Counted from the first letter of the stretch, positions 30,695 through 42,462 are shown. The stretch is DNA of 64,000 nucleotides from Erpobdella octoculata (GCA_963978895.1 OZ022240.1:16268717-16332716), one strand, 5' to 3'. Numbers and translations are program-made. Notes: a model not told the origin generated them from the letters alone.

Positions 30695-31525
30695 ATGGCC
30701 AGTCACTTAGACGTCGATAAGTTGACAACGATGATGAGATTCATGAACATGGAACCTCGTGATCGTTTCGATGACGATTTTGTAAACAATTTGTGTGTCT
30801 TTCTCAAGGAATTTGATTTAGGTAAAGATAATAAATGTTGTTATCCTGAAGACTTTAACGAGGCCTTGTTGGACCTCGAAAAAACTCTACAGGAAACGCC
30901 GAACTCAGTTTCGACTGATCCATTGGAAACGATGAGCATCCAAGCGAAACCTTCGGAAGAAGTCGCTGTTAACGGCGAATATTTCGAAGCTAGTAGCCGA
31001 GAAAAACCTAAAGAAAATGAAAAAACACAATTTGGATTTGTTTCGAGATATAAAATTGATCGAAGAAACAAACAAATGCGTCCGGCTAATTGCCTTGACG
31101 ATATTGAAACAGTAGGTAGACGCTCACTTGGAAAGTATAAAATTGATCGAAGAGTCGATCGGGTTAATCATGCCGTTAGAAATCAGTCACGTAACGTTTA
31201 CGATTACTCTGGGCTTCGTAGAGAACGGTTTGGCAAATACGGAAACTCGTGTCAAACGTCTTATGGTCATTGCGGATACGTGGAAATGAATTTTAGACGA
31301 TACTGTGACACAACTATTGTTTACCACAACGTTCGTCCAAGTCGCTACTTTGGAAACGTTAAAATCGACCGCAGGCGAACGTCAGTCAAACATGAAGAAT
31401 CAGCCGCAGACCTTGCCGACAACGAATACCGTCGTAGGCTGAACGTCTTACGATCAGACAGAAAAATAGAAATAAACGAGAAGCGTTATGCGATGTTCAA
31501 TCGACAGCGCGACTTTTCCAACTAA
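30695..31525 (+). CDS. Array protein, copy 15
   Basis: Full length, common sequence. It separates the E109K/R247H copies 13 and 16 without carrying either change. Confidence 0.8.
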   Translation: MASHLDVDKLTTMMRFMNMEPRDRFDDDFVNNLCVFLKEFDLGKDNKCCYPEDFNEALLDLEKTLQETPNSVSTDPLETMSIQAKPSEEVAVNGEYFEASSREKPKENEKTQFGFVSRYKIDRRNKQMRPANCLDDIETVGRRSLGKYKIDRRVDRVNHAVRNQSRNVYDYSGLRRERFGKYGNSCQTSYGHCGYVEMNFRRYCDTTIVYHNVRPSRYFGNVKIDRRRTSVKHEESAADLADNEYRRRLNVLRSDRKIEINEKRYAMFNRQRDFSN

Positions 31526-31699
31526 AATCCAATTAAAACTAGTCCTAATTTTGGAAAAAAAAACAAAACAAGAAACGGAGTTTCTGTGCTAAAAAACCGT
31601 ACAAGTACAATAAAATGTGCATCAATTTTTCAAACAAACGGTTTTAAACAAAATGCAATAATTATTCAGCAACAAAGGAACATAATCCAACACAATAGA

Positions 31700-32090
31700 G
31701 GCGCTGGTGGCAGAGCGGTAGGGCGTTCGCCTGTCGATCGTCAGGTCGGCAGTTCGAGCCTCACCGGCGTCACCAGCGTAACTCCCTTAAGCAAGGTGTT
31801 CACTCGCATTGCTAAAGGGGTAAGCGCCTAAAAATTGTAGAGGCGCTGGTGGCAGAGCGGTAGAGCGTTCGTCTGTCGATCGTTAGGCCGGCAGTTCGAA
31901 CCTCACCGGCGTCACCAGCGTAACTCCCTTAAGCAAGGAGTTCACTCGCATTGCTGAAGGGGTAGGCGCCTAAAGAGGCGCTGGTGGCAGAGCGTTAGAG
32001 CGTTCGCCTGTCGATCGTTAGGTCGGCAGTTCGAACCTCACCGGCGTCACCAGCGTAACTCCCTTAAGCAAGGAGTTCACTCGCATTGCT
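31700..32090 (+). repeat. SINE-A cluster before copy 16
   Basis: Three copies, starting at 31700, 31842 and 31977. A to G at 31722 changes the D-arm side of the first copy. Confidence 0.75.
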
Positions 32091-32396
32091 AAAAAAGTTC
32101 TAACTCCGCCTTGCTTTTGCATGCCAGTCCCAAGCCTGGAGAAAGGAGGAGGGGAAAGTTAAAAAGATCAAATTAAGATCCACGACAGGAAGTACTTAGG
32201 TGTTTCCAACATACAGCCATTTTAGTCTTAAAACACCTGGTGTAAAGGACTATAAACTATTACAATAAAAATGACGCTTTCTCGCAAAACTTGTCTTGGA
32301 AAAGGCGTGTGCTAAATCTCAGTGAAAAAAAACAATAAAAATTCAAGACTTTCACCTGATTCGATGCTGCGATGTGACACGTTAACTACGTAATTA

Positions 32397-32532
32397 GGCT
32401 TAAGTGCGGTAGCGAGCTTCATTCCTATTGGCTTAAGTGCGGTAGCGAGCTTCAATCTAATTGGCTGTTGGTCTCGACGACCCGCTTTGTCTCGTCTATA
32501 AAAGGCCGAACGGACGTACATTGAATTCATTT
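32397..32532 (+). promoter_or_regulatory. Promoter of copy 16, initiator-side variant
   Basis: Two 33-bp repeats, TATA at 32497, predicted start A at 32529, with the GAATTC variant of copy 13. SINE-B relic at 32102-32271 has TGCATGCC for TGCAAGCC, shared with the units of copies 17 and 31. Confidence 0.7.
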
Positions 32533-32596
32533 CTCCTCAGCCTTCATACGGTTCGGATCATTCTTAGCTGCTCTCTGATTAAAAATAATCGAAAAC

Positions 32597-33427
32597 ATGG
32601 CCAGTCACTTAGACGTCGATAAGTTGACAACGATGATGAGATTCATGAACATGGAACCTCGTGATCGTTTCGATGACGATTTTGTAAACAATTTGTGTGT
32701 CTTTCTCAAGGAATTTGATTTAGGTAAAGATAATAAATGTTGTTATCCTGAAGACTTTAACGAGGCCTTGTTGGACCTCGAAAAAACTCTACAGGAAACG
32801 CCGAACTCAGTTTCGACTGATCCATTGGAAACGATGAGCATCCAAGCGAAACCTTCGGAAGAAGTCGCTGTTAACGGCGAATATTTCGAAGCTAGTAGCC
32901 GAGAAAAACCTAAAGAAAATAAAAAAACACAATTTGGATTTGTTTCGAGATATAAAATTGATCGAAGAAACAAACAAATGCGTCCGGCTAATTGCCTTGA
33001 CGATATTGAAACAGTAGGTAGACGCTCACTTGGAAAGTATAAAATTGATCGAAGAGTCGATCGGGTTAATCATGCCGTTAGAAATCAGTCACGTAACGTT
33101 TACGATTACTCTGGGCTTCGTAGAGAACGGTTTGGCAAATACGGAAACTCGTGTCAAACGTCTTATGGTCATTGCGGATACGTGGAAATGAATTTTAGAC
33201 GATACTGTGACACAACTATTGTTTACCACAACGTTCGTCCAAGTCGCTACTTTGGAAACGTTAAAATCGACCGCAGGCGAACGTCAGTCAAACATGAAGA
33301 ATCAGCCGCAGACCTTGCCGACAACGAATACCGTCATAGGCTGAACGTCTTACGATCAGACAGAAAAATAGAAATAAACGAGAAGCGTTATGCGATGTTC
33401 AATCGACAGCGCGACTTTTCCAACTAA
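32597..33427 (+). CDS. Array protein, copy 16, E109K and R247H
   Basis: Full length. It shares both replacements and the GAATTC promoter variant with copy 13, but keeps the common AAA codon at K85. It therefore looks like a mosaic or a sister lineage, not a direct copy. Confidence 0.8.
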   Translation: MASHLDVDKLTTMMRFMNMEPRDRFDDDFVNNLCVFLKEFDLGKDNKCCYPEDFNEALLDLEKTLQETPNSVSTDPLETMSIQAKPSEEVAVNGEYFEASSREKPKENKKTQFGFVSRYKIDRRNKQMRPANCLDDIETVGRRSLGKYKIDRRVDRVNHAVRNQSRNVYDYSGLRRERFGKYGNSCQTSYGHCGYVEMNFRRYCDTTIVYHNVRPSRYFGNVKIDRRRTSVKHEESAADLADNEYRHRLNVLRSDRKIEINEKRYAMFNRQRDFSN

Positions 33428-33601
33428 AATCCAATTAAAACTAGTCCTAATTTTGGAAAAAAAAACAAAACAAGAAACGGAGTTTCTGTGCTAAAAAACC
33501 GTACAAGTACAATAAAATGTGCATCAATTTTTCAAACAAACGGTTTTAAACAAAATGCAATAATTATTCAGCAACAAAGGAACATAATCCAACACAATAG
33601 A

Positions 33602-33992
33602 GGCGCTGGTGGCAGAGCGGTAGAGCGTTCGCCTGTCGATCGTCAGGTCGGCAGTTCGAGCCTCACCGGCGTCACCAGCGTAACTCCCTTAAGCAAGGTG
33701 TTCACTCGCATTGCTAAAGGGGTAAGCGCCTAAAAATTGTAGAGGCGCTGGTGGCAGAGCGGTAGAGCGTTCGTCTGTCGATCGTTAGGCCGGCAGTTCG
33801 AACCTCACCGGCGTCACCAGCGTAACTCCCTTAAGCAAGGAGTTCACTCGCATTGCTGAAGGGGTAGGCGCCTAAAGAGGCGCTGGTGGCAGAGCGTTAG
33901 AGCGTTCGCCTGTCGATCGTTAGGTCGGCAGTTCGAACCTCACCGGCGTCACCAGCGTAACTCCCTTAAGCAAGGAGTTCACTCGCATTGCT
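33602..33992 (+). repeat. SINE-A cluster before copy 17
   Basis: Three copies, starting at 33602, 33744 and 33879; standard sequence. Confidence 0.75.
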
Positions 33993-34298
33993 AAAAAAGT
34001 TCTAACTCCGCCTTGCTTTTGCATGCCAGTCCCAAGCCTGGAGAAAGGAGGAGGGGAAAGTTAAAAAGATCAAATTAAGATCCACGACAGGAAGTACTTA
34101 GGTGTTTCCAACATACAGCCATTTTAGTCTTAAAACACCTGGTGTAAAGGACTATAAACTATTACAATAAAAATGACGCTTTCTCGCAAAACTTGTCTTG
34201 GAAAAGGCGTGTGCTAAATCTCAGTGAAAAAAAACAATAAAAATTCAAGACTTTCACCTGATTCGATGCTGCGATGTGACACGTTAACTACGTAATTA

Positions 34299-34434
34299 GG
34301 CTTAAGTGCGGTAGCGAGCTTCATTCCTATTGGCTTAAGTGCGGTAGCGAGCTTCAATCTAATTGGCTGTTGGTCTCGACGACCCGCTTTGTCTCGTCTA
34401 TAAAAGGCCGAACGGACGTACATTGAGTTCATTT
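34299..34434 (+). promoter_or_regulatory. Promoter of copy 17
   Basis: Two 33-bp repeats, TATA at 34399, predicted start A at 34431, with the common GAGTTC. SINE-B relic at 34004-34173 has the TGCATGCC variant. Confidence 0.7.
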
Positions 34435-34498
34435 CTCCTCAGCCTTCATACGGTTCGGATCATTCTTAGCTGCTCTCTGATTAAAAATAATCGAAAAC

Positions 34499-35329
34499 AT
34501 GGCCAGTCACTTAGACGTCGATAAGTTGACAACGATGATGAGATTCATGAACATGGAACCTCGTGATCGTTTCGATGACGATTTTGTAAACAATTTGTGT
34601 GTCTTTCTCAAGGAATTTGATTTAGGTAAAGATAATAAATGTTGTTATCCTGAAGACTTTAACGAGGCCTTGTTGGACCTCGAAAAAACTCTACAGGAAA
34701 CGCCGAACTCAGTTTCGACTGATCCATTGGAAACGATGAGCATCCAAGCGAAACCTTCGGAAGAAGTCGCTGTTAACGGCGAATATTTCGAAGCTAGTAG
34801 CCGAGAAAAACCTAAAGAAAATAAAAAAACACAATTTGGATTTGTTTCGAGATATAAAATTGATCGAAGAAACAAACAAATGCGTCCGGCTAATTGCCTT
34901 GACGATATTGAAACAGTAGGTAGACGCTCACTTGGAAAGTATAAAATTGATCGAAGAGTCGATCGGGTTAATCATGCCGTTAGAAATCAGTCACGTAACG
35001 TTTACGATTACTCTGGGCTTCGTAGAGAACGGTTTGGCAAATACGGAAACTCGTGTCAAACGTCTTATGGTCATTGCGGATACGTGGAAATGAATTTTAG
35101 ACGATACTGTGACACAACTATTGTTTACCACAACGTTCGTCCAAGTCGCTACTTTGGAAACGTTAAAATCGACCGCAGGCGAACGTCAGTCAAACATGAA
35201 GAATCAGCCGCAGACCTTGCCGACAACGAATACCGTCGTAGGCTGAACGTCTTACGATCAGACAGAAAAATAGAAATAAACGAGAAGCGTTATGCGATGT
35301 TCAATCGACAGCGCGACTTTTCCAACTAA
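34499..35329 (+). CDS. Array protein, copy 17, E109K
   Basis: Full length. It has E109K but the common Arg247, which suggests a recombination junction between residues 109 and 247. It begins a run of three units (copies 17-19) with the 15-bp 3' UTR insert. Confidence 0.8.
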   Translation: MASHLDVDKLTTMMRFMNMEPRDRFDDDFVNNLCVFLKEFDLGKDNKCCYPEDFNEALLDLEKTLQETPNSVSTDPLETMSIQAKPSEEVAVNGEYFEASSREKPKENKKTQFGFVSRYKIDRRNKQMRPANCLDDIETVGRRSLGKYKIDRRVDRVNHAVRNQSRNVYDYSGLRRERFGKYGNSCQTSYGHCGYVEMNFRRYCDTTIVYHNVRPSRYFGNVKIDRRRTSVKHEESAADLADNEYRRRLNVLRSDRKIEINEKRYAMFNRQRDFSN

Positions 35330-35518
35330 AATCCAATTAAAACTAGTACGACAGAAATCTGTCCTAATTTTGGAAAAAAAAACAAAACAAGAAACGGAGT
35401 TTCTGTGCTAAAAAACCGTACAAGTACAATAAAATGTGCATCAATTTTTCAAACAAACGGTTTTAAACAAAATGCAATAATTATTCAGCAACAAAGGAAC
35501 ATAATCCAACACAATAGA

Positions 35519-35909
35519 GGCGCTGGTGGCAGAACGGTAGAGCGTTCGCCTGTCGATCGTCAGGTCGGCAGTTCGAGCCTCACCGGCGTCACCAGCGTAA
35601 CTCCCTTAAGCAAGGTGTTCACTCGCATTGCTAAAGGGGTAAGCGCCTAAAAATTGTAGAGGCGCTGGTGGCAGAGCGGTAGAGCGTTCGTCTGTCGATC
35701 GTTAGGCCGGCAGTTCGAACCTCACCGGCGTCACCAGCGTAACTCCCTTAAGCAAGGAGTTCACTCGCATTGCTGAAGGGGTAGGCGCCTAAAGAGGCGC
35801 TGGTGGCAGAGCGTTAGAGCGTTCGCCTGTCGATCGTTAGGTCGGCAGTTCGAACCTCACCGGCGTCACCAGCGTAACTCCCTTAAGCAAGGAGTTCACT
35901 CGCATTGCT
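35519..35909 (+). repeat. SINE-A cluster before copy 18
   Basis: Three copies, starting at 35519, 35661 and 35796. G to A at 35534 changes box A of the first copy (AGAACGG), a change also seen at 49667. Confidence 0.75.
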
Positions 35910-36215
35910 AAAAAAGTTCTAACTCCGCCTTGCTTTTGCAAGCCAGTCCCAAGCCTGGAGAAAGGAGGAGGGGAAAGTTAAAAAGATCAAATTAAGATCC
36001 ACGACAGGAAGTACTTAGGTGTTTCCAACATACAGCCATTTTAGTCTTAAAACACCTGGTGTAAAGGACTATAAACTATTACAATAAAAATGACGCTTTC
36101 TCGCAAAACTTGTCTTGGAAAAGGCGTGTGCTAAATCTCAGTGAAAAAAAACAATAAAAATTCAAGACTTTCACCTGATTCGATGCTGCGATGTGACACG
36201 TTAACTACGTAATTA

Positions 36216-36351
36216 GGCTTAAGTGCGGTAGCGAGCTTCATTCCTATTGGCTTAAGTGCGGTAGCGAGCTTCAATCTAATTGGCTGTTGGTCTCGACGAC
36301 CCGCTTTGTCTCGTCTATAAAAGGCCGAACGGACGTACATTGAGTTCATTT
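36216..36351 (+). promoter_or_regulatory. Promoter of copy 18
   Basis: Two 33-bp repeats, TATA at 36316, predicted start A at 36348. SINE-B relic at 35921-36090. Confidence 0.7.
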
Positions 36352-36415
36352 CTCCTCAGCCTTCATACGGTTCGGATCATTCTTAGCTGCTCTCTGATTA
36401 AAAATAATCGAAAAC

Positions 36416-37246
36416 ATGGCCAGTCACTTAGACGTCGATAAGTTGACAACGATGATGAGATTCATGAACATGGAACCTCGTGATCGTTTCGATGACGATT
36501 TTGTAAACAATTTGTGTGTCTTTCTCAAGGAATTTGATTTAGGTAAAGATAATAAATGTTGTTATCCTGAAGACTTTAACGAGGCCTTGTTGGACCTCGA
36601 AAAAACTCTACAGGAAACGCCGAACTCAGTTTCGACTGATCCATTGGAAACGATGAGCATCCAAGCGAAACCTTCGGAAGAAGTCGCTGTTAACGGCGAA
36701 TATTTCGAAGCTAGTAGCCGAGAAAAACCTAAAGAAAATGAAAAAACACAATTTGGATTTGTTTCGAGATATAAAATTGATCGAAGAAACAAACAAATGC
36801 GTCCGGCTAATTGCCTTGACGATATTGAAACAGTAGGTAGACGCTCACTTGGAAAGTATAAAATTGATCGAAGAGTCGATCGGGTTAATCATGCCGTTAG
36901 AAATCAGTCACGTAACGTTTACGATTACTCTGGGCTTCGTAGAGAACGGTTTGGCAAATACGGAAACTCGTGTCAAACGTCTTATGGTCATTGCGGATAC
37001 GTGGAAATGAATTTTAGACGATACTGTGACACAACTATTGTTTACCACAACGTTCGTCCAAGTCGCTACTTTGGAAACGTTAAAATCGACCGCAGGCGAA
37101 CGTCAGTCAAACATGAAGAATCAGCCGCAGACCTTGCCGACAACGAATACCGTCGTAGGCTGAACGTCTTACGATCAGACAGAAAAATAGAAATAAACGA
37201 GAAGCGTTATGCGATGTTCAATCGACAGCGCGACTTTTCCAACTAA
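36416..37246 (+). CDS. Array protein, copy 18
   Basis: Full length, common sequence, with the 15-bp 3' UTR insert. Confidence 0.8.
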   Translation: MASHLDVDKLTTMMRFMNMEPRDRFDDDFVNNLCVFLKEFDLGKDNKCCYPEDFNEALLDLEKTLQETPNSVSTDPLETMSIQAKPSEEVAVNGEYFEASSREKPKENEKTQFGFVSRYKIDRRNKQMRPANCLDDIETVGRRSLGKYKIDRRVDRVNHAVRNQSRNVYDYSGLRRERFGKYGNSCQTSYGHCGYVEMNFRRYCDTTIVYHNVRPSRYFGNVKIDRRRTSVKHEESAADLADNEYRRRLNVLRSDRKIEINEKRYAMFNRQRDFSN

Positions 37247-37435
37247 AATCCAATTAAAACTAGTACGACAGAAATCTGTCCTAATTTTGGAAAAAAAAAC
37301 AAAACAAGAAACGGAGTTTCTGTGCTAAAAAACCGTACAAGTACAATAAAATGTGCATCAATTTTTCAAACAAACGGTTTTAAACAAAATGCAATAATTA
37401 TTCAGCAACAAAGGAACATAATCCAACACAATAGA

Positions 37436-37826
37436 GGCGCTGGTGGCAGAGCGGTAGAGCGTTCGCCTGTCGATCGTCAGGTCGGCAGTTCGAGCCTCAC
37501 CGGCGTCACCAGCGTAACTCCCTTAAGCAAGGTGTTCACTCGCATTGCTAAAGGGGTAAGCGCCTAAAAATTGTAGAGGCGCTGGTGGCAGAGCGGTAGA
37601 GCGTTCGTCTGTCGATCGTTAGGCCGGCAGTTCGAACCTCACCGGCGTCACCAGCGTAACTCCCTTAAGCAAGGAGTTCACTCGCATTGCTGAAGGGGTA
37701 GGCGCCTAAAGAGGCGCTGGTGGCAGAGCGTTAGAGCGTTCGCCTGTCGATCGTTAGGTCGGCAGTTCGAACTTCACCGGCGTCACCAGCGTAACTCCCT
37801 TAAGCAAGGAGTTCACTCGCATTGCT
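37436..37826 (+). repeat. SINE-A cluster before copy 19
   Basis: Three copies, starting at 37436, 37578 and 37713. C to T at 37773 alters the T-stem side of box B in the third copy. Confidence 0.75.
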
Positions 37827-38132
37827 AAAAAAGTTCTAACTCCGCCTTGCTTTTGCAAGCCAGTCCCAAGCCTGGAGAAAGGAGGAGGGGAAAGTTAAAA
37901 AGATCAAATTAAGATCCACGACAGGAAGTACTTAGGTGTTTCCAACATACAGCCATTTTAGTCTTAAAACACCTGGTGTAAAGGACTATAAACTATTACA
38001 ATAAAAATGACGCTTTCTCGCAAAACTTGTCTTGGAAAAGGCGTGTGCTAAATCTCAGTGAAAAAAAACAATAAAAATTCAAGACTTTCACCTGATTCGA
38101 TGCTGCGATGTGACACGTTAACTACGTAATTA

Positions 38133-38268
38133 GGCTTAAGTGCGGTAGCGAGCTTCATTCCTATTGGCTTAAGTGCGGTAGCGAGCTTCAATCTAATTGG
38201 CTGTTGGTCTCGACGACCCGCTTTGTCTCGTCTATAAAAGGCCGAACGGACGTACATTGAGTTCATTT
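38133..38268 (+). promoter_or_regulatory. Promoter of copy 19
   Basis: Two 33-bp repeats, TATA at 38233, predicted start A at 38265. SINE-B relic at 37838-38007. Confidence 0.7.
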
Positions 38269-38332
38269 CTCCTCAGCCTTCATACGGTTCGGATCATTCT
38301 TAGCTGCTCTCTGATTAAAAATAATCGAAAAC

Positions 38333-39163
38333 ATGGCCAGTCACTTAGACGTCGATAAGTTGACAACGATGATGAGATTCATGAACATGGAACCTCGTGA
38401 TCGTTTCGATGACGATTTTGTAAACAATTTGTGTGTCTTTCTCAAGGAATTTGATTTAGGTAAAGATAATAAATGTTGTTATCCTGAAGACTTTAACGAG
38501 GCCTTGTTGGACCTCGAAAAAACTCTACAGGAAACGCCGAACTCAGTTTCGACTGATCCATTGGAAACGATGAGCATCCAAGCGAAACCTTCGGAAGAAG
38601 TCGCTGTTAACGGCGAATATTTCGAAGCTAGTAGCCGAGAAAAACCTAAAGAAAATGAAAAAACACAATTTGGATTTGTTTCGAGATATAAAATTGATCG
38701 AAGAAACAAACAAATGCGTCCGGCTAATTGCCTTGACGATATTGAAACAGTAGGTAGACGCTCACTTGGAAAGTATAAAATTGATCGAAGAGTCGATCGG
38801 GTTAATCATGCCGTTAGAAATCAGTCACGTAACGTTTACGATTACTCTGGGCTTCGTAGAGAACGGTTTGGCAAATACGGAAACTCGTGTCAAACGTCTT
38901 ATGGTCATTGCGGATACGTGGAAATGAATTTTAGACGATACTGTGACACAACTATTGTTTACCACAACGTTCGTCCAAGTCGCTACTTTGGAAACGTTAA
39001 AATCGACCGCAGGCGAACGTCAGTCAAACATGAAGAATCAGCCGCAGACCTTGCCGACAACGAATACCGTCGTAGGCTGAACGTCTTACGATCAGACAGA
39101 AAAATAGAAATAAACGAGAAGCGTTATGCGATGTTCAATCGACAGCGCGACTTTTCCAACTAA
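38333..39163 (+). CDS. Array protein, copy 19
   Basis: Full length, common sequence. It is the last of three consecutive units with the 15-bp 3' UTR insert. Confidence 0.8.
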   Translation: MASHLDVDKLTTMMRFMNMEPRDRFDDDFVNNLCVFLKEFDLGKDNKCCYPEDFNEALLDLEKTLQETPNSVSTDPLETMSIQAKPSEEVAVNGEYFEASSREKPKENEKTQFGFVSRYKIDRRNKQMRPANCLDDIETVGRRSLGKYKIDRRVDRVNHAVRNQSRNVYDYSGLRRERFGKYGNSCQTSYGHCGYVEMNFRRYCDTTIVYHNVRPSRYFGNVKIDRRRTSVKHEESAADLADNEYRRRLNVLRSDRKIEINEKRYAMFNRQRDFSN

Positions 39164-39352
39164 AATCCAATTAAAACTAGTACGACAGAAATCTGTCCTA
39201 ATTTTGGAAAAAAAAACAAAACAAGAAACGGAGTTTCTGTGCTAAAAAACCGTACAAGTACAATAAAATGTGCATCAATTTTTCAAACAAACGGTTTTAA
39301 ACAAAATGCAATAATTATTCAGCAACAAAGGAACATAATCCAACACAATAGA

Positions 39353-39743
39353 GGCGCTGGTGGCAGAGCGGTAGAGCGTTCACCTGTCGATCGTCAGGTC
39401 GGCAGTTCGAGCCTCACCGGCGTCACCAGCGTAACTCCCTTAAGCAAGGTGTTCACTCGCATTGCTAAAGGGGTAAGCGCCTAAAAATTGTAGAGGCGCT
39501 GGTGGCAGAGCGGTAGAGCGTTCGTCTGTCGATCGTTAGGCCGGCAGTTCGAACCTCACCGGCGTCACCAGCGTAACTCCCTTAAGCAAGTAGTTCACTC
39601 GCATTGCTGAAGGGGTAGGCGCCTAAAGAGGCGCTGGTGGCAGAGCGTTAGAGCGTTCGCCTGTCGATCGTTAGGTCGGCAGTTCGAACCTCACCGGCGT
39701 CACCAGCGTAACTCCCTTAAGCAAGGAGTTCACTCGCATTGCT
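39353..39743 (+). repeat. SINE-A cluster before copy 20
   Basis: Three copies, starting at 39353, 39495 and 39630. Private changes are G to A at 39382 in the first copy and G to T at 39591 in the second. Confidence 0.75.
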
Positions 39744-40049
39744 AAAAAAGTTCTAACTCCGCCTTGCTTTTGCAAGCCAGTCCCAAGCCTGGAGAAAGGA
39801 GGAGGGGAAAGTTAAAAAGATCAAATTAAGATCCACGACAGGAAGTACTTAGGTGTTTCCAACATACAGCCATTTTAGTCTTAAAACACCTGGTGTAAAG
39901 GACTATAAACTATTACAATAAAAATGACGCTTTCTCGCAAAACTTGTCTTGGAAAAGGCGTGTGCTAAATCTCAGTGAAAAAAAACAATAAAAATTCAAG
40001 ACTTTCACCTGATTCGATGCTGCGATGTGACACGTTAACTACGTAATTA

Positions 40050-40185
40050 GGCTTAAGTGCGGTAGCGAGCTTCATTCCTATTGGCTTAAGTGCGGTAGCG
40101 AGCTTCAATCTAATTGGCTGTTGGTCTCGACGACCCGCTTTGTCTCGTCTATAAAAGGCCGAACGGACGTACATTGAGTTCATTT
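40050..40185 (+). promoter_or_regulatory. Promoter of copy 20
   Basis: Two 33-bp repeats, TATA at 40150, predicted start A at 40182. SINE-B relic at 39755-39924. Confidence 0.7.
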
Positions 40186-40249
40186 CTCCTCAGCCTTCAT
40201 ACGGTTCGGATCATTCTTAGCTGCTCTCTGATTAAAAATAATCGAAAAC

Positions 40250-41080
40250 ATGGCCAGTCACTTAGACGTCGATAAGTTGACAACGATGATGAGATTCATG
40301 AACATGGAACCTCGTGATCGTTTCGATGACGATTTTGTAAACAATTTGTGTGTCTTTCTCAAGGAATTTGATTTAGGTAAAGATAATAAATGTTGTTATC
40401 CTGAAGACTTTAACGAGGCCTTGTTGGACCTCGAAAAAACTCTACAGGAAACGCCGAACTCAGTTTCGACTGATCCATTGGAAACGATGAGCATCCAAGC
40501 GAAACCTTCGGTAGAAGTCGCTGTTAACGGCGAATATTTCGAAGCTAGTAGCCGAGAAAAACCTAAAGAAAATGAAAAAACACAATTTGGATTTGTTTCG
40601 AGATATAAAATTGATCGAAGAAACAAACAAATGCGTCCGGCTAATTGCCTTGACGATATTGAAACAGTAGGTAGACGCTCACTTGGAAAGTATAAAATTG
40701 ATCGAAGAGTCGATCGGGTTAATCATGCCGTTAGAAATCAGTCACGTAACGTTTACGATTACTCTGGGCTTCGTAGAGAACGGTTTGGCAAATACGGAAA
40801 CTCGTGTCAAACGTCTTATGGTCATTGCGGATACGTGGAAATGAATTTTAGACGATACTGTGACACAACTATTGTTTACCACAACGTTCGTCCAAGTCGC
40901 TACTTTGGAAACGTTAAAATCGACCGCAGGCGAACGTCAGTCAAACATGAAGAATCAGCCGCAGACCTTGCCGACAACGAATACCGTCGTAGGCTGAACG
41001 TCTTACGATCAGACAGAAGAATAGAAATAAACGAGAAGCGTTATGCGATGTTCAATCGACAGCGCGACTTTTCCAACTAA
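40250..41080 (+). CDS. Array protein, copy 20, E88V and K257R
   Basis: Full length, with two private replacements, Glu88 to Val and Lys257 to Arg. A LINE fragment lies in the spacer after it. Confidence 0.8.
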   Translation: MASHLDVDKLTTMMRFMNMEPRDRFDDDFVNNLCVFLKEFDLGKDNKCCYPEDFNEALLDLEKTLQETPNSVSTDPLETMSIQAKPSVEVAVNGEYFEASSREKPKENEKTQFGFVSRYKIDRRNKQMRPANCLDDIETVGRRSLGKYKIDRRVDRVNHAVRNQSRNVYDYSGLRRERFGKYGNSCQTSYGHCGYVEMNFRRYCDTTIVYHNVRPSRYFGNVKIDRRRTSVKHEESAADLADNEYRRRLNVLRSDRRIEINEKRYAMFNRQRDFSN

Positions 41081-41238
41081 AATCCAATTAAAACTAGTCC
41101 TAATTTTGGAAAAAAAAACAAAACAAGAAACGGAGTTTCTGTGCTAAAAAACCGTACAAGTACAATAAAATGTGCATCAATTTTTCAAACAAACGGTTTT
41201 AAACAAAATGCAATAATTATTCAGCAACAAAGGAACAT

Positions 41239-41747
41239 AAACTTAGACAGTTTCAAATCAATAGGCTCCAATCCATTCTCCGAGCAGCCGCTCGTCTTGT
41301 TCTTCAGCTGCCCGGCTGGTCTCCCGTATCAGATCTCATGCGGACGCAACTTCACTGGCTTCCTTTCCCGCAGAAAATTCAGTTCAAGTTGGGTCTGATG
41401 GTATACAAGTGCCTCCACCACACGGCTCCGGTCTACCTGCAGCAATTGTGTGTACCGATCTCAACGCTTGCTGGTCGGTCCCACCTTCGATCGGCGGCTG
41501 CTGGCGACTTGTTCGTTCCATCGTCAAAGACAACGACTCTCGGCAGGCGCGGATTCTCCACTGCTGGTCCAGTTGTTTGGAACAGCCTATCTGCTGACCT
41601 GAGGAATCCAGCTTTGGACCTCGGCGGTTTCAGGAAGCTGCTTAAGACAGAACTTTATTCTTAAATTTATGATTTGACGCGACGCGCTTTTGTGACTTTT
41701 TAAAAAAAGCGCATTATAAATTTACATTTACAATACATTACATTTAC
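41239..41747 (+). mobile_element. CR1/L2-like LINE end, third copy
   Basis: Same 509 bp at the same unit position; open from 41242 to 41664. It has a private Arg to Lys (QKIQF) and a change in the tail repeat (ACAATACATT). Confidence 0.82.
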
Positions 41748-41763
41748 AATCCAACACAATAGA

Positions 41764-42154
41764 GGCGCTGGTGGCAGAGCGGTAGAGCGTTCGCCTGTCG
41801 ATCGTCAGGTCGGCAGTTCGAGCCTCACCGGCGTCACCAGCGTAACTCCCTTAAGCAAGGTGTTCACTCGCATTGCTAAAGGGGTAAGCGCCTAAAAATT
41901 GTAGAGGCGCTGGTGGCAGAGCGGTAGAGCGTTCGTCTGTCGATCGTTAGGCCGGCAGTTCGAACCTCACCGGCGTCACCAGCGTAACTCCCTTAAGCAA
42001 GGAGTTCACTCGCATTGCTGAAGGGGTAGGCGCCTAAAGAGGCGCTGGTGGCAGAGCGTTAGAGCGTTCGCCTGTCGATCGTTAGGTCGGCAGTTCGAAC
42101 CTCACCGGCGTCACCAGCGTAACTCCCTTAAGCAAGGAGTTCACTCGCATTGCT
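41764..42154 (+). repeat. SINE-A cluster before copy 21
   Basis: Three copies, starting at 41764, 41906 and 42041, just after the third LINE fragment. The following A run is interrupted by a T, giving TATAAAAA. Confidence 0.75.
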
Positions 42155-42462
42155 ATAAAAAGTTCTAACTCCGCCTTGCTTTTGCAAGCCAGTCCCAAGC
42201 CTGGAGAAAGGAGGAGGGGAAAGTTAAAAAGATCAAATTAAGATCCACGACAGGAAGTACTTAGGTGTTTCCAACATACAGCCATTTTAGTCTTAAAACA
42301 CCTGGTGTAAAGGACTATAAACTATTACAATAAAAATGACGCTTTCTCGCAAAACTTGTCTTGGAAAAGGCGTGTGCTAAATCTCAGTGAAAAAAAAACA
42401 ATAAAAATTCAAGACTTTCACCTGATTCGATGCTGCGATGTGACACGTTAACTACGTAATTA

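Noticed and set aside
42152..42160. New TATA box (TATAAAAA) before copy 21
   Set aside because: A single T in the A run between SINE-A and SINE-B, far from any initiator; most likely a chance substitution.
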